From positions 682,001 through 746,000 of the forward strand of contig WIUZ02000012.1 in assembly GCA_015956445.1 (NCBI GenBank): DNA of 64,000 bases. The letters run 5' to 3'. Source of the stretch: Thelephora terrestris (lineage: Eukaryota; Basidiomycota; Agaricomycetes; Thelephorales; Thelephoraceae). Shown one piece after another: positions 35,453-46,404 of the stretch (position 1 is the stretch's first letter; every line of letters starts with the position of its first letter). The notes beneath the pieces were generated by a model. The model did not search any database and was not told the DNA's origin. It was given only the letters and a program-made list of their open reading frames with translations. The translations under genes were made by a program, and so were the position numbers.

Positions 35453-36106
35453 TGGTCGCGTCTGTTGACTTTGTAGACGCTTTTCTGCGCGCTCAGTGCT
35501 TCCTCTTGTCACTTATCACGTGTACACATTTCAACAGCTTTTCGGGCTTTACCCACTGCATTCATCTCGCTCATATCTCCGATGCTACGTTCATTTGGAA
35601 TATCTCGTTCCTGGTGCCCTCGAGTGCACAAAACTACCCCTTACCCGTTTGCTTCTCGCGACTCTAGGTGTTGTAGACCTACCCTACCTGCACTCATCAT
35701 GCCCCGTGTAGACCTTATTTTTTACAGTTGAATCACACACGCCGGTACCTTTGGCTTCCATGCAGGACCAAGGGATACCATCTCTGTTTTCACCTCTTAT
35801 CACCCATTTCTCTTCGGTTACCCCTTTTGTCTTGTAGCGTTCTGTGCCCCAACGTTTCCAACTAAAGGACTTTGGTTAGGCTTGCGAATCGGTCCGCATT
35901 TGATATCAGGATTTAGTCGAAGTGGTCTGGCCTCGTTCCTTCCACGCGGTGGTCGTTCGACCGCCGCGAAACGAAGAGGTTTTTATCTACCCGTTATCTG
36001 ACACCATCGTTACCAAACCGCGAGGTGAAGAAACGAGCAAAACGAATGTTTCACGCAGGGGCACGCGCACTTCACGTGTTCAATCACGTTCTAGCGTAGT
36101 CTAGAT

Positions 36107-36236
36107 ACAAGACGATTGGGAGTTATCTCTCTGCAGCCCTCGTCGGTCGGACTTGAAATTTTTTGATTCAATCATTGAAGATCGGGCATTTCGGATCTCA
36201 TGTGGGTCTGCAGAGAGATACTCCCAAACGTCTTGT
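36107..36236. repeat. Foldback sequence 1 (29-30 base arms)
   Basis: The left arm (36107-36136) starts ACAAGACG and ends ATCTCTCTGCAG. The right arm (36208-36236) is its reverse complement with one mismatch and one extra base. The spacer is 71 bases. It may be a small MITE-like element or a palindromic remnant; no target-site duplication is obvious. Confidence 0.6.
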
Positions 36237-36797
36237 GAACTATGTATAGAGGAAGGGGGGATCACGGTCACAGGGGATGACGTGTTACTAGCGCGCAAGG
36301 CTCAGGTCACGGTGCTCAATCCCCTTCCATTATTTATTCTTATTTGTACTTCGGTTATTCCCATCCGTGTTACCCCATTCATGCTGAATGGACCGGCAGA
36401 AGGGACAAGTGGCACTCCCTCGTAATTCACTTATCGAGCAAGCACGTAGATCAAAGGAGGGCTACGCATTCAACCAGAACGCACCCCATTCCTTCCAGCT
36501 CGACGTAACAGAGGCCCTAATACTCAGCCTCGATTCTACGGTCATTGTGGGGACGGGGTTTGGCAGGTTTTCTGTGCGTTCTCTCAAGTTGCGACCTGGT
36601 CCTGGCTGGCCTTCGTCGAGCTCCATGTCGTCCAAGTCATTGGTGGGTTACGAGTGGAAAGAGGGATCCAATCAAATTATTGTTCCGAGTAAATACATAA
36701 AATCCTTTCTGGGTAATTTACAATGTGGTTGATCGGGTTAGGGTTAGCCATTTATGGACACCGTTACCGTGACATGGCCCTCTGTATACAGAGTTCC

Positions 36798-36871
36798 CCA
36801 GACGTTCTAGGATCGATCGATGTTTCACCGGCTCGTATTTTAAACTCAGATTGAGATCCTAGAACGTCTGG
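36798..36871. repeat. Foldback sequence 2 (perfect 17-base arms)
   Basis: CCAGACGTTCTAGGATC at 36798-36814 is exactly inverted at 36855-36871, with a 40-base spacer. In RNA this would form a stable stem. It has no coding context. Confidence 0.65.
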
Positions 36872-38488
36872 TTCGAGACTAGTTCTAGCGCGGTGTGGGG
36901 GAATTGCGGGGGAAGGCACGTTCCGAAGTTGTCGATCACTAGCACCACCGGGCCCGAACGCGCCGGGAGTGGAGACTGGAGTGAAATTTGAAAGGCGGAA
37001 TGAAGCGATGGGGGAAGGGGTCGAGTGGGGAAGTGGGCGTCGCTCAGTGTTCGTGGCGTTCAAGCGGTTTATGGTCCATTCAGGCCACATGAGTGCCTTG
37101 GGTGAACGTCCTTGAGAGAGAGGCACTTCATTCCCGGTCCCGTCCCTCGATTGGGTCCCTTGGGACTCCTTTGCTCATTCTGGATGTTGCCTGACCGTTT
37201 TTGGCTATCTCCAGTCAAGTTGTTGGCGCGTCTTGAAGTCGCCTAACTGCGTATACGCAGCTACGTACACATGACCAAAGTGACCCTCAGATACGAGCCG
37301 TCGACCAGTAATCGGTTTCATCCAACGAGTGAGCGGCCTTCCTAGTTCTTCTGATCAGGGAGAGTTCTGATAATCATCTCTTCGCATTATTAGGTACCCT
37401 TCTCGTACCACATATCTCGCAATCGCGTCACATTCTGAAGTAGGGAAGTCGCTTAACATGTCACCCGCCGCCCGAGATGTCATAAATTGCGAAAGCGTTG
37501 AATGAAAGGGGTGGGTGGGTGTGAGGGTGGGACTTCAAGACAGCGTCTCGAAGGGGGCCTTGTGGCGAACGCTCGGCATCTTGATCTCGTCACTGGGAGT
37601 TCGATGGCGGGTGCTTTACCAGTTTACGAGAGACGGGAGTATGGTTGTCCCAACGTATTGAAGGAGTGAAACTCGATCCAACTTCTGAACCTAAGGAACC
37701 CAGCCAAGGAAAGCGCGAAACGGCATCAAAGAATAGGGCTACGAGAACAGATAGCTTCATCACTGAGCCCCTTTCACTGGGGAAGAAGAGAGGCACGACC
37801 TTGCACCCATAGCATGCGTGTGAAACAATCCACGCACCCGCCGCTTACGGCATCAAAGTACACTAAGCTGTGTGATATTACGAGAAGCAATCAATATGTG
37901 TGGCGATCGGGAGACGCGGGGAAGCCCATACCATCGCCCATTGGTGAAGGGGATAGGGAAGTGGCGGAAGGCTGAGAATGTTGAAGTTGGGAATGATATG
38001 GGGTGTGAAAGACCAAGTGGTGCAACGTGCGATTCTCGTAAAGGACCGGCTAGATACAGGGCACCCCGTGATCTCGTATGGTCTATCCATGATCTTTTAC
38101 CTCGCATCACGGTGATTTTCGTGCGCAAGAAGAGTAGAGGTAGATGAGTGGTCTATAAGGTGAGGTAACATGAGCAGCGGGTGAGTGAGTGAATTAATGA
38201 GGTTGTATGCGAATAATGATGCACTGATGAAGGGGAAGGGGTGTGGGACAATCGGTCCCAGAACAGAAGATGCCAAAAGGGGGTTCTCTCCTGGATGTTT
38301 TGCGTGAAAGTGCTTCATGATCAGAAGCTCGACTGAGCTCGAAAAAGCTTGCGTGTTTACCTCCAAACGCTCCGAACGAGGTATCCAACGGTGACTTCAA
38401 TTTTGGATATCAAAATTCCCAGGCAAATACGCTCGATCAAGAAAGCACGCACCCCACACACCAATGACCGCTGGTGGAGAAATAATAA

Positions 38489-41400
38489 TCAAATCGGTGG
38501 AGCCACAGGCCCGGACGTCGATCCTCCCAGAGTCTCGACCCTGTCAATTCCGGTCGGCCTCTCCCCGTCACCAGTATTGGAATTCGCGCCGATCTCATCG
38601 TCTCCGTGTTCTGCCCCCTTGATCCCATGCTGGCCCGGAACTTCGACCCTGGCTGGCGCCGGAGACTCGAACAACAGGTCGGTTCCGTGTCCGGTCTTCG
38701 GAAACGCTATCACGTCTCGAATAGACGGCGTCTTGCACAGGATGGACATCAACCTGTCGAATCCTTTTGATGAAATAGCGTTTTGTTTGCGTTTCGTGCG
38801 CGCGCGTAGCGTTGGCGTAGAGCGTTCGAGATAGAGGCATTCGGTGGGTTACCGGCAATTGGAAGTTTGTGTGAGGGGTCCACCAAAGCGTCCACAGGAA
38901 AGTTTGATGGGCGCGCGGAGGGGCGGTTATTTGAAAGATTTTGAGAAGGGTTGCGAAAGAGTTGAGTAAACATGTGAAGATCTTTAGTCAGTAAAGAATG
39001 TTCTTTTTCGCAGAGATAGGGTAGTGGAGGCCGAAGAAGGGGAAAAAAGAGGTCCAAGGAGGCAGGTCAGCTGGCTGCGTCGGGACGTCGGAGGCGGATC
39101 CTGACACCCACAACACCCTCGGGATCCGGCCACGCCACACCGTAAGGAGGGCTCAGGGCCACGACAGAACACACGACACATAGAGCATAAGTGTCGCCCT
39201 GATGCGGAAACCGGTCACGCCCGGCTAGCCATTAATCGCCCATAATGAGCCAACACAAAACCGCATGGACACGTCACGAACGACATAGTCCAACGTTAAA
39301 CTTTGCCACCGACACCCCGATTTGAAGAAAAAAAACATCATAGGTCAAAGGCACCAAAAAGGGTATCTTTGAATGCGAAGTGGCAGGAGTTGCAAAAGAA
39401 GGTTTGTGAATGCAAAGGGAAGGGACCAAACGACGGGGTAGGTAAGTGACCGGTCGTCCGCGGGGAACAAAATGTCGGGTCGTTCCATCATACGAATTTA
39501 GAACGCCGAAGTTAAGGGGGAGAGGAGCACCTGCCCCAGGCGCCAAGGAGGTCGCCTTTGGGCATCCACCTGACCAGAAAGGCCTGCTGAACGCCTTTCG
39601 GAACACACGGTACGGAGGGTGCTTATGGGGCAGGCAACGGAAGCAGACACACCGAGGTATTCAAAACAAGCAACGGGCGAACCAAATCGTCGGGGAGCGT
39701 CAGGATGTGCGGTTAGCCCTAGCGACCGTGGTCGAGCGATCGATTCGGACCGCCGAAACGGGCAGTTGGGGTGGGAAAGATTCGTCCCAAGAACTCGAGC
39801 AAAGGATTCGCAGTGAGACGTGACTTTGCGCCTAACTGCCGAAGCAAAACGAGACAGGCGCGGGGATGCCAAACCCGCGAGGACAGCAATAGGAGGGGGT
39901 ACCACGCATCACTACACGCCTGCGGACATGGTACGATGCAAGAATGCGGGGTGCCAATTCGTCAATGAAAAGGGGGGAAAGGACGGGACGAACGACCGCC
40001 GTTACGACAGTCAAGTCAAAGGGAAATAATTGCTTACCAAGAGCAAGTCCGCCGTGGGGAGGCGCACCGCACTTAAGCGCGTGGACCAGGTGATTAAATG
40101 ACTGCCGCTCGATTTGATCCAGCTAAGGGAGCGCCGTCAGCTAGTGTTTGGTAGGAAGCGTACACAAGAAAAGAAGACGAGATAGAACGCGTTTTCTGCC
40201 AAGGACAATTCATCGAAAGGGATCCGCAAGCGAAACCGGAAGGTCCAACACAGATGCATGCAGGGGCGACGAAATGAAAAAAAGAACACCGTCAGGGTAC
40301 GTACTCACCTGAAGCACGTCCTGAAACACGTATTCTTGCATTTCAGAGTCATGTATCCTCACAGAACCACCGCCAATCTCGACTCCATTTAGAACGAGGT
40401 CATAGTGCTGTCCACGAACCCGCCCATAGTCGCCCGCGTAGAACGCTGGTAGATCCTCGTACATCGGGGCCGTAAAGGGGTGATGGGTGCTACTCCATCT
40501 TCTTCCGCGGGTCAAGAACTCCTTATCCTCATCGTTGCACGAGAACAACGGAAATTCTGTAACCCATAGGAAGTGTGGCGTTGATGGGAGCACAAGCTCA
40601 TCTACAGGCAAATACAATTAAAAGGGGGCGTATCAGCATTCACGCTCCATGCCGTCAAAAGTCAAAACCCAAAAGTCGACATTCAATGTGCCATTTATAA
40701 AGGCGGAGAATGCGGGCGAGAGGGAACGCGTGGAGCGGTTGTCCTCCGCATAACGTATTGAGGAGACTGTGAGATGACATGACATAAAGCGTACTTACCA
40801 CGCTCCTGAGCCAAGTGGGCCAGCTTCAGACGCAACCTGCCGAGCGAGGTCGAACCGCCCTATTCATTCAACGGGACAGATCAGTGTAAGCAAGATCGTT
40901 AGATAACCAGGATCATCAATTGAAGGTGCCCTTGAGAATGAAATGGCGGAGAAATTGAATAGAACGACGGGGTGGCTCAACACAGCGTGCTCCGGAACCA
41001 AACCGATACATCTCCAAAAGCAAAAGCCACTGACCTTTGGTATGGCGGGGCGGTGTGCGCGCCAGACGACATCACCAACCCGCAGTTGCAATAGATTGTT
41101 AATCCTATCGCTCGCATCAGCGTGATTCGGGGTTGTCCCCTCCCCGAAGCCCCTCTGGGGCTGGTGGGGTCCGTTGTCCAGCCACCACGAATTTATGTTC
41201 TCAATAGTCAATTCGACACGTTGCTGTGATAGGAGGGGAGTGGTCGCTGTTAGGATTTTGATCGCATATACTCAAATAGGTTAGCACTCACGACGGCGTC
41301 CTCGTGATCTTCCCGGCAGATCTGGTCTGCACCCTCGAACGCGGTATCTTGGCCTTTACGGAGGACTATACATTCCCAGACGCTTCGAACATCGTGTGAT

Positions 41401-43044
41401 TGAGGAAGGGTGGAAGGAGATACAACGGCTTCTGTTACGTCTTGTATCTGTATAACATGTAGTGTGACAGTGGAGCGACAGAAAATTGTCAAGTCAGCAA
41501 AGTGATAAATATGATTTGGGCGGCAGGGTGGGGAACCCGGCACGCTGACAGGATCCCCTGACTCACCTCGAGGCCAAAGCGAGTGTCCGGTTTGTCAGAA
41601 CCGAACTGTGTATTGAGAAAGGTTGAGCATATCATCCTGGACGACAACGGAGTCCTGTTGATATCAGAATATTACTTACGCGAGCCATGGCATCTCGGTA
41701 CGTCATAACCGAGACCTCAGGCAAGTCAACATTTTCGACTTGTTTCCAAATCCGAGCGATCAGCTGTTCAGTGACCTCCTTGATCTCGTAACCGCCTATA
41801 CGCCAACGTCCGCTTTCGGGTCCTGGACATTGAGTAGTGACGGGAGGGGGAGACCAGGAGACAAAGGCCATCTCTAGATCAACCTGAGTGAATTCAGGCT
41901 GCCTGTCCTTACGACCGTCCTCGTCGCGGAAGCATCGGGCCAATTGGTAATATTTATCAATACCGCCAGAGCAGATCAATAACTGCTTGGGCTGCTGCGG
42001 TGATTGCGGTAGAGCGTAGAACAGAGGAAGACCATCTCGGGAACGAAGGCGAGTCGGTACAAGGAATTCACGTGCACCTTCCGGAGTGGATTTCAAGAGA
42101 ATGGGAGTTTCGACTTCGATGAAACCTGTGAGAATTGAATGAGGATTGGTAGGGAAGAGATACGGCATAGCAAAATGGTCTCGTAACGGGTGATCGTACC
42201 TCGGTCATGGAGGACATTGCGGACGATGTGGGCAACGTGGCTGCGTTTACGCAAATTCTGTGACAAAGCGGATCGACGAAGGTCCAGGTAACGGAATTTG
42301 GCGCGGAGATCTTCGTTGGCCTATAAACAAGATGGAAAAGTCACGTTGATGGCGGAGGTGAGGGGGGTGGGCACTCACGATGGTTTGGTTATCGGAAGTG
42401 GAAAAGGGAAGGTTTTTGTCGGCGGGATTAAGGACAGTGAACTCTTGCACCACCACTTCTATTGAGCCTGTCGTTCCCTGGTGTAACTGATAGATCAGAA
42501 CGCGGAGAGCCGAGAGGGGTGTCGCAAGAGGGATAACAACTGACGGGGCGCTTAGAATGGTTTGGCCTTGATCTTACGCACCCTTGAATCAGTATGACGG
42601 ATTCGGGTGGAACAGCTGACAAGGTGGCAAATTTGTCGACATTTATGTGGTCGCGATGGACGACCAATTGTGTGGTGCCATACGAATCTCTGAGGGGGAA
42701 GAATGAGAAGGACTTGGATACTTTCCTATAGAGAAGGTGGATGAATACTGAGGAGGGTCACCAGGAAGAAGGAAAGGAACCTTTCGGGGAAGAGCCAGCC
42801 GGAAAGGACGACGTTAGAACCTACGTCGTGCTCTGACAAGGCTCCACAGTCGTGTGTCCTTTGAGGGAAAGGTCCTAAGAATCAAAAAGTGATAAGTCCG
42901 CCTTGGGAATTGCCGCAGAATGATAGACTCTAGCAAACCGGAATGCGCAGCGCGACGTGTCATTTGACGAATAAAACCATTCTGGACGCGACGAACGGTC
43001 ACGAGGCCAAACATTCGAGTGAGAGGGGGATGCAGACAGCGCAC
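38489..43044 (-). CDS. MSD1: Aspartyl-tRNA synthetase, mitochondrial
   Basis: A many-exon gene for a bacterial-type class II AspRS. The N-terminus is Arg-rich ([20 protein letters not shown], from the ATG at 43014), fitting a mitochondrial presequence. The anticodon-binding part reads [20 protein letters not shown], then [11 protein letters not shown]. The linker is [15 protein letters not shown]. Motif 1 is [20 protein letters not shown], motif 2 covers [20 protein letters not shown], and the bacterial insertion domain follows, then [35 protein letters not shown] and the class II ending [14 protein letters not shown]. Motif 3 is GLALG-FDRL, split by a 1274-base intron. The last exon reads [20 protein letters not shown] and ends near 38489. 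The enzyme charges mitochondrial tRNA-Asp, with tRNA-Asn charging by the same enzyme possible. A start at 43044 is also open. Confidence 0.9.
38764..40036 (-). other. Unusually long intron of AspRS
   Basis: The exon before it ends with the first base of the Gly codon in GLALG and is followed by GTAAGC. The exon after it begins after TCAAAAG and restores GFDRL exactly. The other introns I can place in the window are about 45-110 bases, with one near 315. The inside has no domain I can name, and no terminal repeats of an inserted element were seen. Confidence 0.75.
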
Positions 43045-43423
43045 GGTCGCTTGGCGGATGTTGGCGGAGGCAATTACCGCCGGGGAGGCGGATTAAACGC
43101 CGATCCGAGGTGCGTTGGACGCGAGGGGTGTCAACGGGTGAGGTGCAAGTTTGAGAAAGAGAGCCGTCGAGCTGGTTCGTTATTGCTGCCGGATCTCATG
43201 CAAGTGAACGTTTCCTGTTGAAGTATATCTTACCCGTAGCAAGGGGAAGGATGAAAAGCGGATCAGTTGTGGATGCGTGGTCGGGTGCCTTCGTGCAACA
43301 TCTCATCTAATCGACACGACCACGCATCCCCTTCCCACCTCCCCCACCCCGGGCGTCAATCAGGCTCACTATATATATAAATCACCCTCAGAGCCGCATC
43401 TCTGCTCTCTCGTCCAACGAATC
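43045..43423. promoter_or_regulatory. Divergent promoter, AspRS and F-box gene
   Basis: The space between two divergent start codons. The F-box side has a TATA box at 43369-43381 (see separate entry). No element was recognised on the AspRS side. Confidence 0.5.
43369..43381 (+). promoter_or_regulatory. TATA box of the F-box gene
   Basis: The plus strand reads CTATATATATAAA about 45 bases before the ATG at 43424, a good position for a fungal TATA element. Confidence 0.5.
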
Positions 43424-44463
43424 ATGGCCTCCTCCACCTTCCCTCCAGAGCTCTTGGATTCCATCTGCTGCCTTCTCCCCACCACAGATCTCCTCTCTGT
43501 CGCACGTGCAAGCTTCACCCTCAACGCCGTGGCTCAGCGTACGCTGTACAAATCTATCTCTGTTACCCCCGCCCTCCACAGTCAATCCGTTCTCGATACC
43601 CTCGCCGCTCGTCCCCACGTAGCCGCTCACGTTCGAACCTTCTCCATCAACATCCACAATGAGCAGCCTCACGCTTTCTACTCTCTCCTCGCAAAAGCCC
43701 TCGAACAGATGACTGAACTCACCTCCCTCACTCTCTTCCTCGATGCCGATGCCAGTTGGGTCCTCGACTCTCAGGCAAACTATCTGAACCTAGCATCGTT
43801 TGCCTCCTCTTTCCCTTTCGATTCGAACCTAGTCGACTTTCTCAGTCGCACACCAGCCATCGTCGACCTCCAAGTCGGCGCCCCTCTCCCTTCAGACGAT
43901 CAGCCAGAAATTCATCTCCCTCCGACTTCCATTCCGAGACTGGTTCGCTTCACTGGCTCTCATCAAACTGCCAGAATCGTTGTGCCCCAAAGACCGGTAG
44001 AGGCTCTCTTTTTGTCCGAGGTCATCTCAGACGATTCCATCTTCGGTCAATTGTCTCGGTCAAAGTCCAATATCACCATCTTCGATGCCGTCGTCAGCCT
44101 AGGCTTACTTCCCTGCGTCACCGCAATCTCCCAAACAATGCCCTCGCTTCACTACCTCCGCCTGATGACCGTCGCCCCATTGGACGAACACTTTGACCCA
44201 GTACGTTCACCACTCGACTAAAATTTTATTTCCGACCGCTCATCTCTTTCTTCCAGTCTCTTTACCAACAGCTTTCAGACGCCCTCGGGACCATGTCGGC
44301 CCTCGCTTCTTTCGAGTATTCCGGGATGAACTGGACGTGCTGGAACGATCCCGATTCGAAACGCGTGTGGCAATCGAGTCCTCCAACTCCGAACCCTGAC
44401 CTCCCTCCGGCCGACGCCATGGACGATATTTTCGAATTCTCGGAAAATATGATCCTCTTTTAG
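43424..44463 (+). CDS. F-box protein
   Basis: Two exons (43424-44200 and 44257-44463) encode 327 residues. An N-terminal F-box-like segment, FPPELLDSICCLLPTTDLLS followed by VARASFTLNAVAQRTLY, is the typical Agaricomycete form. The rest consists of loose leucine-rich strands (ALEQMTELTSLTLFLDADAS, LSRTPAIVDLQVGAPLP) and ends in an acidic tail (ADAMDDIFEFSEN). F-box proteins bring substrates to SCF ubiquitin ligases; the target here is unknown. The start follows a TATA box by about 45 bases. Confidence 0.8.
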
Positions 44464-44834
44464 TTTTTTTCCACCAGATTTGTACCTGCACCTCTGTCTT
44501 CTTGTCCCTTGCTTCCTTCGTCTTCTTGCACCATAATTTCGTCTCCTCGCAACGCTCTCCCATCTGCTCCATCTCCCGCCGTCCTTCGCACATAGTACTA
44601 ATTTATCATTGTAGCTTTTCACGAATACCTCCGTTTCTCGTGCCACAACAACTTAGACACACGCGTCTCGTACATAATGTCCCAGTACTCACCTATTGTC
44701 CAGTCTGCATTTCTATCCCTCCCTGTTGTCAAACCTTGCTGTAATCATCATGATCTTTGCTATTATTCCGGTCAAGTCATGCGAAAAAACATCCGGCCGT
44801 CAAGATCAATGAATCCATCCCGGACATCCCGTTG
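44464..44834. other. Convergent 3' region
   Basis: A pyrimidine-rich stretch on the plus strand between the stop of the F-box gene and the stop of the phosphopantetheinyl transferase. Probably the 3' untranslated regions of both. No gene is supported. Confidence 0.5.
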
Positions 44835-46404
44835 TCATTCCAACTCCCGCAACGCTCGTGACATGAAATCCTCCGCTGTCATGATTGACAACGAGAACAG
44901 GTCCGATGATGCTGGAGACCGCCTGACCACCGCCTCCTTCTTCCCGCCAACGTACTTGGCGGCCACACCAATATATTCCTCCGCGCTACCTTCTGGGTCA
45001 GGGACTCGAAAGATATCGAACGACCATCCTTTGAGGAACACCCCGTCCACCTTGACCCTGTTCTTGACTTTATCGTACTCGATCCGTTTGAAATCGAACC
45101 CGAGACCCAACCCTAACGCCTTCGTGTACGCTTCCTTAAGCGTCCAGATAAGATAAAAATGACAGAGTGCCTCCGACGAGGACACGGGTGGGGTTGGGTT
45201 CAGGGTTTCCTTCTCGTATGGTGTAAGCTGGTAAAAGATCCCGGTCGATGATGATACAGAGAAGTGGAAATTAGAAAATGAGTACGCGAAGGGAGAGCCA
45301 CAAATCAAGAAAAAAGCCAATCGTTACGTGCACTCCGGCAGTTCCGGAAATACACGATGGGAACGGAACGGCGTCACGGTCCCGCAGAGGGAGGGGATGG
45401 GGAGGGCGATGAATGGAACGGAATTGAAATGTACGTACTGCATCTCCGACGGTTTCCACGAAAGACTGAAAGGTGAACCTATCCGGGAGTGATAACCGCA
45501 TCACGTCCACCCCGATTCGATGGGCTGGGGGCTCGATCCATGGCTGTTTCTCCGAGGTCGTCTCGACTTCAAAAGCCATCGCGATCAGTCCTGCATCGTG
45601 GGTAACATTATAGCCTATGTGAAGATGCTCGCATTCAGGCAAGTCCGTGATCGGCTGTGGTGTTGCAGAATCGTGTTTTTCATTTCGCCGGATCGTGTGG
45701 GATGGCCAGGATGGGACGAATTGATAACGGGATAGCGGGTGAGAAAAAAAAACAAGCAGATGCCCGGGTGCGTGGTACGCGAATCGCATTTTGTGAGGAT
45801 GCAAGAAAAAATGTGAGATTCTGAATAGCCCTAAAGAAGGGAGACATCTGAAGTCGCAGATGTCGTTCCCGTGATGTAGAGGGAGAGAGAGTCTTACCGT
45901 GCAAACGTACGGCTTGTTCGACTCTGTTTTGCCGAACTCAACAGACGAAACCGGTACTCCACATTCGCGTAGCATCACCCTTGGAAGCAGATTGCCGACG
46001 AGGGATCCTGCAAGATGACGCAACGCCGCACCGTCACACAAACCGAACACGCCATCATGTAAACATATGAGAAAGAATGAAATCAGCCGATGTTATCTCC
46101 CTTCGTTAACCTGTAGACTCGAGGTTCGCGCCGCTCGGATAGAGGGGGGATGGTCGTAAAGATAAGGCAGAAAGGGAGTACCCACTGAATGCGTCCTCCC
46201 TTCTGAAGAACCTCTTGATCTTCGCTCGAGCGGGCTCATCCACAAACTGCAATCCCCGTGTGTAATACTAGAGGCGAAAATCGGGGGGTGTCAGATCGAA
46301 CAAAGTCCGAACGCCAGTGGATAAACGTGCCAATGGCCACGCACGGTCTCGAAAGTTGCGCTATTCAGCGCGGAGACGTCCAACGTAATCGCCCAGACCT
46401 TCAT
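44835..46404 (-). CDS. 4'-phosphopantetheinyl transferase, Sfp/Lys5-like
   Basis: A spliced gene starting MKVWAITLDVSALNSATFET, then after an intron YYTRGLQFVDEPARAKIKRF followed by FRREDAF, then GSLVGNLLPRVMLRECGVP and FGKTESNKPYVCT. The metal-binding motif 1 is HRIGVDVMRL, preceded by FNVTHDAGLIAMAFE-like residues (YNVTHDAGLIAMAFEVETTS). Motif 3 is WTLKEAYTKALGLGLGF, the W-x-x-K-E-A core. The tail ends FMSRALRELE. The enzyme moves phosphopantetheine from CoA to carrier proteins of fatty acid, polyketide, lysine and nonribosomal peptide synthesis. The upstream ATG at 46533 would add 43 residues that do not fit the family. Confidence 0.9.

Larger units (their letters stand above)
35453..38488. 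other. 3 kb gap with no supported gene
   Basis: The longest gene-free stretch in the window. It begins with the 3' untranslated region of the Ivy1-like gene. Frames of up to 120 codons occur on both strands but none shows a domain, splice pattern or long hydrophobic part I trust. It contains two foldback sequences (36107-36236 and 36798-36871) and a G-rich patch near 37509-37531. Its 3' end abuts the last exon of AspRS. Confidence 0.45.

Noticed and set aside
36728-36745. Telomere-like GGGTTAGGGTTAG
   Set aside because: Only about two units; too short to call an interstitial telomere repeat.
36764-37126. A 120-codon minus-strand frame
   Set aside because: It spans the second foldback and has no recognisable motif.
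39446-39905. Frames of 125-135 codons on both strands within the AspRS intron
   Set aside because: No known motif, no start context or splice support, so I do not call a nested gene.
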